Shown here: positions 15,726-24,708 of the stretch, one piece after another
Numbering within the stretch: position 1 is the stretch's first letter
Layout of the letters: every line of letters starts with the position of its first letter
From: UBA2185 sp964564625
Lineage (GTDB): Bacteria; Desulfobacterota; Syntrophia; Syntrophales; UBA2185
Assembly (NCBI GenBank): GCA_964564625.1
Contig: CAZMBE010000019.1
Coordinates: forward strand, 1 to 60,951
Direction: 5' to 3'
DNA: 60,951 nt
The notes under the pieces: generated by a model
Told to the model about the DNA's origin: nothing
Database searches by the model: none
What the model saw: the letters and a program-made list of their open reading frames with translations, nothing else
Translations under genes and position numbers: made by a program

Positions 15726-18700
15726 TCTTTTGAGACAGGGACATGATAGTGAAAGGCTTCTGGATGAAGGCATAACAACCCTTTTCCATAATCCTGATCG
15801 CCTGACCGTTTAGACTGTATCCACTGGAGAGTATTACCTTCACATGGGGATTTATTTCCTTGAGATGGTCAAAGGTCTCATCTCCCCCCATATCGGGCAT
15901 GATCATGTCCAATATGGTGAGGGCTACCTTTTCCCGGTTGGCTTTATATATTTCAACGGCCTCACGGCCGCTCCTGGCTATGAGCACGTTATAGCCGAGG
16001 CTCTCCAGGATTTCGCCACTCACTGCAACAATCACATCTTCATCGTCAATTAAAAGAATCGTCTCGTTTCCCTTCAGAAGATTTTCCGCTGCGTTTCTCT
16101 CCTCTGTCACGTCTTTTTCTGAGCTGGGGAGATAGATATTAAAGGTGGTCCCATGACCCACTTCACTGTACACATTAATAATCCCTTTGTGACCTTTAAT
16201 AATGCCGTAGACTGTCGCCAGACCGAGACCTGTGCCTCTGCCCATCTCTTTCGTGGTAAAGAATGGTTCAAATATCCTCTGCTGCGTCTTTTCATCCATG
16301 CCGATGCCCGTATCCGTCACGGATATTTTTACATACCTGCCGGGAACCACGGAGAAGTGTTTCAGGTAGTTTTCATCAAGAATAATATTGTCGGTTTCCA
16401 GATAAATTTCTCCGCCTTTCGGCATAGCCTGCCAGGCATTGACATAAAGATTCAAAAGCACCTGTTCAATCTGCCCGCGGTCCACTTCCACCGGCCAGAG
16501 ATTTTCCCTGTATTTCTCGTGGATCGAAACCTCCTTCTTTGTTCTTCCGAACATATGTGAACTGCTCTTAATCAACGCATTTAAATCTACCGGTTTGATC
16601 TCATACTTACCTCCCCGGGCAAATCCAAGGAGTTGCGCCGTCAGGTCTGCTCCACTCTTTACCTGTTCCTCAATGCTTTTGAGTTTATGATAATTGGGAT
16701 GATTTATGTCCGTCGTCAAAAGCATCAACGAAGCATATCCCTGAATACCCATGAGGAGGTTATTAAAATCATGGGCAACACCCCCGGCCAGCGTTCCAAT
16801 CGCTTCCATTTTCTGGGCATAGATAAGTCCCTTTTCGAGTTTTTCTCTTTGTTCTTCCACTTTCTTACGGTCGGTAATATCACGGATGAAGGCAAAGTTA
16901 TACTCCTCACCTTCTACTTCGAGAAAATTCGCATTGACTTCCACGGGAAAAACTGTACCATTCTTGCTCCTGTGCGTTGTCTCGAACGTCAGGGAACGGC
17001 ATCTTTTCACTTCCTGCCAGTAATTCGACCATGACTCTTCTGTGTATATGGGATCAATATCGTGTACTTTCATGGAAAGCAACTCGTCACGGGTGTATCC
17101 CAGTTTCCGGCACGCGGCTTCGTTTACATTAAAAAACCGGGCATCCCGGGTAGTCCAAAATATTGAATCAGTGGCACGGTCGACGGAGAACTGGGTAAAA
17201 CGAAGGGCCTCTTCAGCCTGTTTACGCTCCGTGATATCTACTATGAAGGGCAGGTAGTGGAGAAAGCTGCCCGCCGTGTCTCTAATTGCCCGCACCGAAA
17301 GCCGCCCCCAGATGATATGGCCGTCTTTGCGAACATACTTTTTTTCCGCCGTGTAATCCTGTATATCTCCGGCAGCCAGACGCTCCCATTGTTCCATGTC
17401 GTCAGCCAGATGGTCAGGGTGCGTAATGTCTGTAAATTTGAGCGACGTGAATTCCCCTTCAGAATATCCCATCATGGAGCACATGGCTTCATTCACACGC
17501 ATGAATCGGTAATCAAGTAAAACGATCGCCGCACCAACGGGTGATTGATCAAAAATACGACGGAAATTGGATTCACCGTCCCTGAGCTTTTCTTCCAGCT
17601 CCTTGCTCTCGGTAATGTCCCGGTTTGTGCCCCTGTAACCCATTATTTTTCCCGCAGCACCAAGCAATGGAACTCCCGTTGATTCCACAAATACCTGGTG
17701 CCCATTCCGATGAACCCTTTTGTTCACGATACGGAAAAAGGATTCCTTCCGGTCAAAAAACCCTTTGAAAGTATGTACAAGCTCATCTTTTTCTTCGGGA
17801 ACGTACAAATCGTAGTAATGCTTCCCGATTATCTCCTCCGGCTCATAATCGAGGATGTTTTTCACGGCTTGACTGGAATAGGTGTAACGACCATCCCGGC
17901 CGGTTTCCCAGATCCAGTCCTGGGAACTCTGCGCCACCTGCTCAAACCGCTCCTCAGACTTACGAATAATCTCCGCAGACTTGACGGTCTGATAGGTAAT
18001 AAAAAGGGGGATCATGATTAAAAGACAGGCAACAATGGTTACAATCACACCGATTGCTTTATATATCGTGATCCTGTCCGTCGGGGTCATAAGCACAATC
18101 GACCAGCCTTCGGGATCAATAACCTTGCGTGATGCAAGATATGTATTCCCGTGCATGGCAACTTCCGTCGCATCTACAACTTCCTGTTGCAGGACCGGAT
18201 CAAACGGCCTTTCACCAAATTGCCTGGACGTGAGCAACGCCTTCTCTGTCACCTGGTCTACGGGCCATAGACTCTTCATCAAGAGTTCTGGATTGCTGGA
18301 AAGAAAGATAATGCCGTGCTGATTTACAAAGAAACCGTGGGGATAATTTCTTAATTGAAGCTCCATCCCGTCCAGTTCTTTCTTCATTACGACGACACCG
18401 ATGATAGCGCCTTTATGATCCATTACAGGAAAACTCGCGTAAAAACCCCTCTTCAATGACGTGACACCGAGGGCAAAATAACGGCCCGCTCTGCCTTGCA
18501 TCGCCTCCGTAAAATAGGGACGGAATTGATAGGACGTACCGATGAAACTATCAGGGTCGTTGCGGTTGGAGGAGGCCGTAGTTATACCACGGCCATCAAT
18601 AAGATATGTGACTGAGGCCCCCACTACCGAATTGAACCTGTCCAATACCGAGTTCACCCTGGCGATATTCTGCTCACTATCGGAAATGAGGGACTGGACG

Positions 18701-18939
18701 ATGTATGGAACACCGGATAATGCCTTAACGAGACCTTCTATCTTATTGAACTCGTTGTTCAGATGAGTGGCAAGAAGTAATGATGTGGCGTTGTTATTTT
18801 GAAGGATATCCCCCCTGGCCCTGTCGCCCAAATAATCCGTGACAAACCATCCGGCAATCACAACAACAGCAAGAAGAATCAGGTGGACTATCATCCATCG
18901 ATGTCTTGAAAGTCCCTTTTTATTAACCACGACGGGCAC
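15697..18939 (-). CDS. membrane-bound hybrid sensor histidine kinase (Cache, three PAS, receiver)
   Basis: A 1080-residue sensor. Membrane helices at about 15-35 and 293-315 flank a periplasmic dCache-like sensor (about 40-290, with TSYQFRPYFTEAM and an SFPVMDHKGAIIGVVV segment). Three cytoplasmic PAS domains follow (about 325-445, 455-575, 580-695). The kinase core has H-box VAHDFNN (H723), N-box YVNAWQAM (N834), DTGIGMD and GTGLGLATVYG. A C-terminal receiver domain carries the phospho-acceptor D1011 (TILDMIMPD), DD at 965-966 and K1061. The start is GTG, sharing one base with the bamD stop codon, so the two are translationally coupled. The output is unknown: no DNA-binding domain is attached. 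Confidence 0.92.
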   Translation of the reverse strand: MPVVVNKKGLSRHRWMIVHLILLAVVVIAGWFVTDYLGDRARGDILQNNNATSLLLATHLNNEFNKIEGLVKALSGVPYIVQSLISDSEQNIARVNSVLDRFNSVVGASVTYLIDGRGITTASSNRNDPDSFIGTSYQFRPYFTEAMQGRAGRYFALGVTSLKRGFYASFPVMDHKGAIIGVVVMKKELDGMELQLRNYPHGFFVNQHGIIFLSSNPELLMKSLWPVDQVTEKALLTSRQFGERPFDPVLQQEVVDATEVAMHGNTYLASRKVIDPEGWSIVLMTPTDRITIYKAIGVIVTIVACLLIMIPLFITYQTVKSAEIIRKSEERFEQVAQSSQDWIWETGRDGRYTYSSQAVKNILDYEPEEIIGKHYYDLYVPEEKDELVHTFKGFFDRKESFFRIVNKRVHRNGHQVFVESTGVPLLGAAGKIMGYRGTNRDITESKELEEKLRDGESNFRRIFDQSPVGAAIVLLDYRFMRVNEAMCSMMGYSEGEFTSLKFTDITHPDHLADDMEQWERLAAGDIQDYTAEKKYVRKDGHIIWGRLSVRAIRDTAGSFLHYLPFIVDITERKQAEEALRFTQFSVDRATDSIFWTTRDARFFNVNEAACRKLGYTRDELLSMKVHDIDPIYTEESWSNYWQEVKRCRSLTFETTHRSKNGTVFPVEVNANFLEVEGEEYNFAFIRDITDRKKVEEQREKLEKGLIYAQKMEAIGTLAGGVAHDFNNLLMGIQGYASLMLLTTDINHPNYHKLKSIEEQVKSGADLTAQLLGFARGGKYEIKPVDLNALIKSSSHMFGRTKKEVSIHEKYRENLWPVEVDRGQIEQVLLNLYVNAWQAMPKGGEIYLETDNIILDENYLKHFSVVPGRYVKISVTDTGIGMDEKTQQRIFEPFFTTKEMGRGTGLGLATVYGIIKGHKGIINVYSEVGHGTTFNIYLPSSEKDVTEERNAAENLLKGNETILLIDDEDVIVAVSGEILESLGYNVLIARSGREAVEIYKANREKVALTILDMIMPDMGGDETFDHLKEINPHVKVILSSGYSLNGQAIRIMEKGCYAFIQKPFTIMSLSQKIRAVLDDKM

Positions 18940-19646
18940 TACTTTTTGTTCCTTTTCGCTTCTTCCTCTGCAAGCCGTTTCTTCGTTTCACTGATGAAGT
19001 AATTCACCTTGTAATCCAGACCAAGGTTTGCGTAATTCTGCATGACTGTTTCAAATCTCTTCAGCGCGGCTTTGTACTGCTTTCTCTTGAAATAGAAATG
19101 CCCCACGTAAAATTCCTGTTCTCCTAAAGCCTGCTTGCACTCTCGCACAAGCTTCTCTGCCATTAAAGAAAATTTGCTGGTGGGAAAGCGGGCAATCAGC
19201 TTTTCGAATTCTTTTATGGCCTTCATTGTCTCGGTCTGGTCACGGTCAATGCTGTACATCTGCCTGTAGTGACACATACCAAGCTGATATATGGCATAGG
19301 GAACATTCTCGTTCGTTGGATGGAGGCTTACAAAATCATTATACGCTATTTCGGCCTCACCATAGTTTTCATCACTGAAGTGGGCATCCGCAATCCCCAT
19401 TTCCGCAATAATAGCAAGATTATGGAGAGGAAACTCATCCCTCACCCTCTGAAAATATTCTATTGCCTTTTTATACCAGCCATCTTGGTACGCCTCATAT
19501 CCTCTCTGGTATAATATCTCAGGAGTATTTTTCGCCCTATCGGTACGTTCCCATATGTGTTTCCACCAGCTACACCCGGACAGAAAAAATAGAGAAATAA
19601 CAATAAAGATTACGACTGATTTTCGCTCTCGCATTCGATTCGTCAT
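18939..19646 (-). CDS. bamD: outer membrane assembly lipoprotein BamD
   Basis: This 235-residue lipoprotein (LSGC, C25) consists mainly of TPR repeats: TPEILYQRGYEAYQDGWYKKAIEYF, then NYGEAEIAYNDFVSLHP and PYAIYQLGMCHYRQM, which match the BamD/YfiO pattern. BamD is the essential partner of BamA in inserting beta-barrel proteins into the outer membrane, so the organism is a diderm. It starts three bases after the trxA stop and is coupled to the histidine kinase by a one-base overlap. YbgF/CpoB-like TPR proteins are an alternative, but length, lipobox and repeat sequence favour BamD. Confidence 0.9.
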   Translation of the reverse strand: MTNRMRERKSVVIFIVISLFFLSGCSWWKHIWERTDRAKNTPEILYQRGYEAYQDGWYKKAIEYFQRVRDEFPLHNLAIIAEMGIADAHFSDENYGEAEIAYNDFVSLHPTNENVPYAIYQLGMCHYRQMYSIDRDQTETMKAIKEFEKLIARFPTSKFSLMAEKLVRECKQALGEQEFYVGHFYFKRKQYKAALKRFETVMQNYANLGLDYKVNYFISETKKRLAEEEAKRNKK

Positions 19647-19649
19647 TGA

Positions 19650-19982
<333 letters not shown>

Positions 19983-20071
19983 ATATGCCCCTCCTTCTCA
20001 TTATTTTACGAAACTATATGGCATAGAGAAATAAACAATGTCAAACGCTATTTAATTATTGCCCTGTTCTT

Positions 20072-20100
20072 TTGACAGACATACGTGAATCTGATATAAG
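20072..20100 (+). promoter_or_regulatory. sigma70 promoter for the phosphorylase/adenosyltransferase pair
   Basis: TTGACA (20072-20077), an exact 17-base spacer and TATAAG (20095-20100) sit 39 bases upstream of the ATG at 20139. The consensus -35 and near-consensus -10 make this one of the clearest promoters in the window. Confidence 0.72.
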
Positions 20101-20138
20101 GACATTCACTAACGACAAGAAGCACACGGGATTATCAT

Positions 20139-20852
20139 ATGGAACGTCTGGGCATCATATCCGGAATCATTCTTCTGCAGGGCAAGGGTATTTTAGGCAA
20201 TCTGGAAGAAATTGAAATAGAGACGGAATTTGGCAAGGCATGTGTTTTTCGTTCCGATGCCATTGCTTTCATACCTCGGCATGGCAAGGACCCGAACCAT
20301 CATATTCTCCCCCATCTCATCAATAATCAGGCCAATCTGACGGCATTGAAAGATTTGGGTGTCAAAGAAGTCATCAGCATCAACTCCACCGGATCCCTGA
20401 AGAAAACATTAAGACCGGGAACGATGGTTGTCCCGGATGACTTCATCATGTTCCCCGGAGCACCAACCACGCTTTCTAAAAAAGCCATCCACATTACACC
20501 AAAACTCAGCGATGAAGTCCGGCACAAATGGATCGAGGCGGCCCATGAGTGCGAAATTAAGGTCGCAGACGGCGGTGTATACTGGCAAACTACGGGCCCC
20601 CGGCTGGAAACCAAGGCGGAGATTGCGATGATGTCACGGTTTGCCGATCTTGTCGGGATGACCATGGCCAGTGAGGCGGTCATTGCCCAAGAGTTGGGGT
20701 TGTCGTATGCGGCGCTCTGTTCCGTCGATAACTACGGGCACGGACTGGGGAAAAAAGAACTGACCATCAGTGAAATACTTCAGCACGCCCGGAAAAATAC
20801 GGATGTTATTATAAAAATTGTCAGACGCTATATTGAAAGGAGAAAGGGATGA
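20139..20852 (+). CDS. MTAP/PNP-family purine nucleoside phosphorylase
   Basis: A 237-residue member of the PNP/MTAP phosphorylase family, cleaving a purine nucleoside with phosphate. Family markers are IPRHGKDPNHHILPH (phosphate and ribose site), INSTGSLKKTLRPG, TTGPRLETKAEI and GMTMASEAVIAQELG. The specificity segment reads CSVDNYGHG; an aspartate there is usual for 6-amino purines (methylthioadenosine, deoxyadenosine) and an asparagine for 6-oxo purines, and here both residues are adjacent. The stop overlaps the adenosyltransferase start by ATGA, so the two are coupled. That enzyme makes adenosylcobalamin, whose use can release 5'-deoxyadenosine, a substrate some MTAP enzymes accept. S-methyl-5'-thioadenosine phosphorylase is the default annotation. 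Confidence 0.85.
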   Translation: MERLGIISGIILLQGKGILGNLEEIEIETEFGKACVFRSDAIAFIPRHGKDPNHHILPHLINNQANLTALKDLGVKEVISINSTGSLKKTLRPGTMVVPDDFIMFPGAPTTLSKKAIHITPKLSDEVRHKWIEAAHECEIKVADGGVYWQTTGPRLETKAEIAMMSRFADLVGMTMASEAVIAQELGLSYAALCSVDNYGHGLGKKELTISEILQHARKNTDVIIKIVRRYIERRKG

Positions 20853-21364
20853 AATTTTCTACAAAAGGCGATACTGGCGAGACTAGTCTCCTGGGAGGCC
20901 AGAGAGTCCCTAAGTACGACGCGAGGCCAGAAACCTATGGAACCTTGGATGAAGCAAGCTCCGCCCTCGGAGTGGCCAGGGCTGCAACAAAAAATCAGAA
21001 GATTAAAGATATCATCCTCAGCGTTCAGAAAGACCTCCTCCTCATGGGAGCGGAGCTCTCCAGCCTGCCTGAAGACATTCAAAAGCTTACCCTCAGAATT
21101 CAAGGAAAAGATGTGGAGCGTCTTGAAAAAATGATTGATGATCTTCAGGAAAATATTACATTAAAGAACGAATTTATCTATCCGGGGGAAACAGTTATAT
21201 CAGCACAGATCGATGTGGGGAGGACCATCATAAGAAGAGCTGAAAGAAGAGCCGCCGGACTTAAAAATGAAGGCCTCCTCAATAATGCAGAAATAAATAA
21301 ATATCTCAACAGATTAGCCGATATGCTTTTTGTGCTCGCCCGCTACGAAGAGCAAAAGGGGTAA
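20849..21364 (+). CDS. PduO-type ATP:cob(I)alamin adenosyltransferase
   Basis: A 171-residue trimeric adenosyltransferase that transfers the 5'-deoxyadenosyl group of ATP to reduced corrinoid. The ATP-binding N-terminus STKGDTGETSLLGGQRV and the later R-x-x-x-R-R-A-E-R-R-type helix (about 125-135, RTIIRRAERRA) are the PduO/MMAB signature. This provides adenosylcobalamin for mutases and radical enzymes and for cobalamin-sensing riboswitches such as the one at 3530-3697. Start codon and preceding stop overlap (ATGA). The gene ends three bases from the convergent unknown gene at 21367. Confidence 0.92.
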   Translation: MKFSTKGDTGETSLLGGQRVPKYDARPETYGTLDEASSALGVARAATKNQKIKDIILSVQKDLLLMGAELSSLPEDIQKLTLRIQGKDVERLEKMIDDLQENITLKNEFIYPGETVISAQIDVGRTIIRRAERRAAGLKNEGLLNNAEINKYLNRLADMLFVLARYEEQKG

Positions 21365-21366
21365 CG

Positions 21367-21801
21367 TCAGAACGCCCCCAATTGACATGGCTTAACCTTT
21401 ATTTTTAAGGCCTCGCAGGCCGCAGAGACTCCCATCCTGGGAACGCCGAATTGTGCCGCAATGTTCCAGGCAGACGCACAGGGAAGACGGTCATTTACCA
21501 ATGCTTCCCGTAGAGATTTTTCCAGTTCTCCAGGAACACTATCCGCAGGTTTTACAATCACCTTCTCGGGACTGTAACCAAAAAGTCCCAACTGACATCT
21601 GTTGATCCGAATTTCCATCAGATCAACAGCGACACCAACATCCTGGATCGTAACCTCTAACGCGCGGGCAATCATCTCGGCATCAGCACATGTAATCATA
21701 CCATCGATAATTTTTTTCTCTATGGCCCGGGCAATTTTCTCATTGACTTTCACACCGGACGGATGTTTCGCCTTATAATTTCCTGCATCACTATGAGTCA
21801 T
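21367..21801 (-). CDS. unknown protein with tandem duplicated CQLG domain
   Basis: A 144-residue protein I do not recognise. It has two homologous halves: residues about 34-75 and 103-144 align without gaps over 39 positions with 14 identities, both ending in CQLG(L/A)F. Each half reads like a small helix-turn-helix (for example DAEMIARALEVTIQDVGVAVD) followed by a cysteine-containing strand, so a nucleic-acid- or cofactor-binding winged helix is conceivable. No signal peptide is present. It lies 16 bases downstream of paaK on the same strand and may be co-transcribed with it; mobA is divergent beyond paaK. No function is assigned. Confidence 0.8.
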   Translation of the reverse strand: MTHSDAGNYKAKHPSGVKVNEKIARAIEKKIIDGMITCADAEMIARALEVTIQDVGVAVDLMEIRINRCQLGLFGYSPEKVIVKPADSVPGELEKSLREALVNDRLPCASAWNIAAQFGVPRMGVSAACEALKIKVKPCQLGAF

Positions 21802-21817
21802 CGTATTTTCAACCTCC

Positions 21818-23116
21818 CTATTCTCTTCTGTTATCGATTACACGAACCGCCTTCCCTTCCGTGCTCGGCAGGCTCCTCGGTTCGATAAGGTTTACTTTCG
21901 GTGTAATTAAAATGTCAGCTCTCAATTCATCAACGATTCTTTTTCTTAAATTTTCGAGCTGCTTTAAGTCACCGGTAAAAAACTCCTTCTGTACCTCCAC
22001 CTTGACAATCATTACATCATCATACCCGTCCCTTTCCAGAATAATGACAAAGTTTGTTCCTACGCCGGGTATTTCCATCAGTTTCTTCTCAATCTGGATA
22101 GGATAGATATTGACCCCTTTGAGAATCATCATATCATCAGTTCTTCCCATAATACGGTCGATCCTCCTGTGTGTCCTGCCGCACGCACAGGGACCGGGAA
22201 TAATACGCGTCAGATCCTTCGTGCGGTATCGAAGAATGGGCATCCCTTCTCTCTTTAATGTGGTCAGGACAAGCTCACCCTGCTCACCTTCAGACACAGG
22301 CTTCAGTGTATTCGGATCGATGATTTCTACTAAGTAATAATCCTCCCAGATATGCATCCCGTTCTGATAAGGACACTCGAACGATACACCTGGCCCATTC
22401 ATTTCTGAAAGGCCATAGGAGTTGTATGCTTTCAGGGCATAAATCTCCTCGATTTTTCTTCTCATCTTTTCTGAATGCGGCTCCGCCCCGATAAAAGCGA
22501 TCCTGAGTTTTGTATCTTTCCGGGGATCTGCATTTACCTCTTCGAAAACCCGGGAGAGATGCAGGGCATAACTAGGAATTATATGGATCACCGTCGTTTC
22601 GAAATCGCGCATCAGTTGTATCTGCCGCTTACTGTTGCCCGCCCCTGCCGGTATTACCAGGGCCCCCACTTTTTCGGCGGCATAGTGAAACCCGAGACCA
22701 CCCGTGAAAAGGCCGTATGACATCATGTTCTGAAATACGTCCCCCTTTCTCATGCCCGCCATATAGATGGAACGGGCCAGGACATTCTTCCACATTTCTA
22801 TATCCTTTGCGGTGTGGAATACCACGGTGGCTCTTCCCGTTGTTCCGGAAGATGCGTGCATACGGATTAACTCATCCTTCGGTACAGCAAGCAGACCATA
22901 CGGCCAGTTTTCCCGCAAATCATCCTTGGTGGTAAAAGGAATGCTTTTGATAACATCTAGGGAGTCAATATTTTCCGCATCCAGACCGATATCAAGAAAC
23001 AGCTTGTTATAGTAGGTGGATCTCTGTGCAGTCTTTACCGTCTCCCTGATTCGTAAAAGCTGGAAGGCCTCCAGGCTTCCCCGATCCATTGTCTCCACAT
23101 TTTTTTCCCAGTACAT
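21818..23116 (-). CDS. paaK: phenylacetate--CoA ligase family protein
   Basis: This 432-residue adenylate-forming enzyme activates an aryl (or other) acid to its CoA thioester. The ATP/AMP signature is ASSGTTGRATVV (about 89-100). MSYGLFTGGLGFHYAAEKVG and NSYGLSEMNGPGVSFEC are PaaK-specific segments, and a cysteine-containing ending (PGPCACGRTHRRIDRI) precedes the C-terminal domain with DDMMILKGVNIYPIQ. Length is normal for the family. Substrate range in anaerobes is broad, and phenylacetate is not proven here. It opens the leftward unit with the CQLG protein and is divergent from mobA. The nearby acyl-CoA dehydrogenase modules suggest participation in carboxylic-acid catabolism. Confidence 0.9.
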   Translation of the reverse strand: MYWEKNVETMDRGSLEAFQLLRIRETVKTAQRSTYYNKLFLDIGLDAENIDSLDVIKSIPFTTKDDLRENWPYGLLAVPKDELIRMHASSGTTGRATVVFHTAKDIEMWKNVLARSIYMAGMRKGDVFQNMMSYGLFTGGLGFHYAAEKVGALVIPAGAGNSKRQIQLMRDFETTVIHIIPSYALHLSRVFEEVNADPRKDTKLRIAFIGAEPHSEKMRRKIEEIYALKAYNSYGLSEMNGPGVSFECPYQNGMHIWEDYYLVEIIDPNTLKPVSEGEQGELVLTTLKREGMPILRYRTKDLTRIIPGPCACGRTHRRIDRIMGRTDDMMILKGVNIYPIQIEKKLMEIPGVGTNFVIILERDGYDDVMIVKVEVQKEFFTGDLKQLENLRKRIVDELRADILITPKVNLIEPRSLPSTEGKAVRVIDNRRE

Positions 23117-23232
23117 TCAGTGCCTCCCGCGTTTTTTGTCACGCTCACTCTTACAACCCGTCTAAAATTTTATCAAGGCAAATTTAGAATACTGCGGTAT
23201 TAAACTGTATCAATATCGCTCTTAAGGGGATG

Positions 23233-23261
23233 TTGAATAACAAAAAATCTTGCTTTATAGA
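23233..23261 (+). promoter_or_regulatory. candidate sigma70 promoter for mobA
   Basis: TTGAAT (23233-23238), a 17-base spacer and TATAGA (23256-23261) lie about 70 bases upstream of the mobA start, in the divergent paaK-mobA gap. Confidence 0.45.
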
Positions 23262-23329
23262 GTACAGTCAAGTAAAAATTTTGTCTGAGGTGCTTTCAGA
23301 AAATTTTTAATCGAATCGAGACAACGTCT

Positions 23330-23911
23330 ATGACGGGTATTATTTTATCAGGTGGGAAAAACATACGGATGGGAACAAATAAGGCCTTTCTCAAGGTGGG
23401 AGGGGAGCGCCTGATCGATAGGACTGCCAGAATTTTCAAAGGGCTTTTTGATGAAGTGATACTGGTTACAAACTCCCCCCTGGACTATATGGATCATAAT
23501 TGCGTCATCGCCACAGATATCATTAAAGACAAGGGAGCCCTGGGTGGCCTCTACACAGGGCTCTTTTTCACCTCCGGTGAGCACGCCTTCATCTCGGCAT
23601 GCGATATGCCCTTTCTGAACAAAGCATTCATCACGCACATGATGGAATGTGCCCATGGATACGACATTGTGGTACCAAGGTCGGCCGATGGTCTTCAACC
23701 CCTCCATGCAATTTATTCAAGAAGGTGCATCCCTTCTATAAAAAAGGTTATTGCTGCGGATAACCTAAAGATTACATCTTTTTATCGTGGATTAAAAACT
23801 CTTGAGATCACGGAAGACATCATTAAATCTTTTGATCCGGAGGCCAAGATGTTCATTAACGTCAACACCCGTCTGGACCTCGAACACATTTCATCATATA
23901 GAAGTTCATAA
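23330..23911 (+). CDS. mobA: molybdenum cofactor guanylyltransferase
   Basis: A 193-residue nucleotidyltransferase that attaches GMP to molybdopterin to give the bis-MGD cofactor of anaerobic molybdo/tungsto-enzymes such as formate dehydrogenase. The N-terminal GTP-binding motif is IILSGGKNIRMGTNKAFL, followed by the family KGALGGLYTGL segment and the metal-binding ACDMPFL. The C-terminus FINVNTRLDL is also conserved. No MobB partner is adjacent. The start is ATG at 23330 with only a weak ribosome site. Confusion with other NTP transferases (MocA, IspD) is unlikely because of the INVNT ending. Confidence 0.92.
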   Translation: MTGIILSGGKNIRMGTNKAFLKVGGERLIDRTARIFKGLFDEVILVTNSPLDYMDHNCVIATDIIKDKGALGGLYTGLFFTSGEHAFISACDMPFLNKAFITHMMECAHGYDIVVPRSADGLQPLHAIYSRRCIPSIKKVIAADNLKITSFYRGLKTLEITEDIIKSFDPEAKMFINVNTRLDLEHISSYRSS

Positions 23912-23976
23912 ATTTCCTCATAACGATAGTACCGAAATAGCTTCATTACCAATGGTTCATTAAGGTCAATAAAAGT

Positions 23977-24005
23977 TTGACAACGTGCAATCAAAACGAT
24001 ATACA
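23977..24005 (+). promoter_or_regulatory. sigma70 promoter of the TetR-family gene
   Basis: TTGACA (23977-23982), a 17-base spacer and TATACA (24000-24005). The dyad at 24012-24031 begins seven bases downstream, over the expected transcription start, the usual place for an autorepressor site. Confidence 0.7.
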
Positions 24006-24011
24006 ATGACT

Positions 24012-24031
24012 AAGACCGACCGGTCTGTCTG
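24012..24031. promoter_or_regulatory. probable TetR-family operator
   Basis: AAGACCGACCGGTCTGTCT forms a near-perfect dyad centred on GACCGGTC between bases 24021 and 24022. A perfect 8-bp inverted repeat (TACAATGA at 24002-24009, TCATTGTA at 24033-24040) flanks it. It lies between the -10 box and the start of the TetR-family gene at 24058. A related half-site occurs at 24667-24681. Confidence 0.65.
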
Positions 24032-24057
24032 ATCATTGTAAAAGGATTATTTCAGGG

Positions 24058-24633
24058 ATGACAATAAAAGAGAGCATAATTCATGAGGCGTTGAAGCTCT
24101 TTTCGCTCAAAGGATTTTCCAGTACCTCCATTACGGATATTTTAGAAGCCACCGGATCATCAAAAGGCGGTTTTTACAATCATTTCAAGAGCAAGGAAGA
24201 CCTATTTTTCGCCGTACTTGAGCGTGCCAGACAGATCTGGCGCGAAAAAGTACTCACTGATCTGGATACAGTGGATCAGCCCCTTGATAAAATATGCAAG
24301 CTCCTGGAAAACTACCGTGATCTGTATCTGATCGATTCGGAGAGCATTCCCGGAGGATGTATTTTCATTAACCTCGCCGTGGAACTTGCCGACAAGAATC
24401 CCCACTTGGCCGATGGCGTGAATCAAGGGTTCGCGGGATTCAAAATAATGGTAAACAATCTTTTACACGACGCAAAGAAGCAAGGTGATTTAAAAGCAGA
24501 TGCGTCGACAGAGTCCATGACCGAGATGGTGTTCGCCAGCATGCTTGGAGCATCCGTAATGTACAGCGTGGATAAATCTCCCGAAAACTTACAGCATACC
24601 ATCGGCGCCATCATCCAGTATCTGCACACCTGA
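24058..24633 (+). CDS. TetR/AcrR-family transcriptional regulator
   Basis: A 191-residue repressor-type regulator. The N-terminal 60 residues form the TetR helix-turn-helix: IIHEALKLFSLKGFSSTSI, then DILEATGSSKGGFYNHF. The C-terminal all-helical domain, with LENYRDLYLIDSESIPGGC, is the ligand-binding and dimer part; the ligand is not predictable. It stands alone, about 75 bp before the acyl-CoA dehydrogenase/ETF run. A dyad overlaps its own promoter, and a similar sequence lies just upstream of that run, so it probably autoregulates and controls the dehydrogenase genes, with an acyl-CoA or related acid as a plausible inducer (inference). Confidence 0.9.
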   Translation: MTIKESIIHEALKLFSLKGFSSTSITDILEATGSSKGGFYNHFKSKEDLFFAVLERARQIWREKVLTDLDTVDQPLDKICKLLENYRDLYLIDSESIPGGCIFINLAVELADKNPHLADGVNQGFAGFKIMVNNLLHDAKKQGDLKADASTESMTEMVFASMLGASVMYSVDKSPENLQHTIGAIIQYLHT

Positions 24634-24666
24634 TTTCTTAAAGCCTAGTATTTTTAGGGAATCAAT

Positions 24667-24681
24667 AAGACCGACCAGTAC
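24667..24681. promoter_or_regulatory. second TetR-type operator-like site upstream of acd1
   Basis: AAGACCGACCAGTAC repeats the left half of the dyad at 24012-24031 exactly for ten bases, but the right half is degraded. It lies 28 bases before the acd1 start and suggests that one regulator binds both places. Confidence 0.5.
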
Positions 24682-24708
24682 AATTAAATCTAACAAAGGA
24701 GGTTTGCA

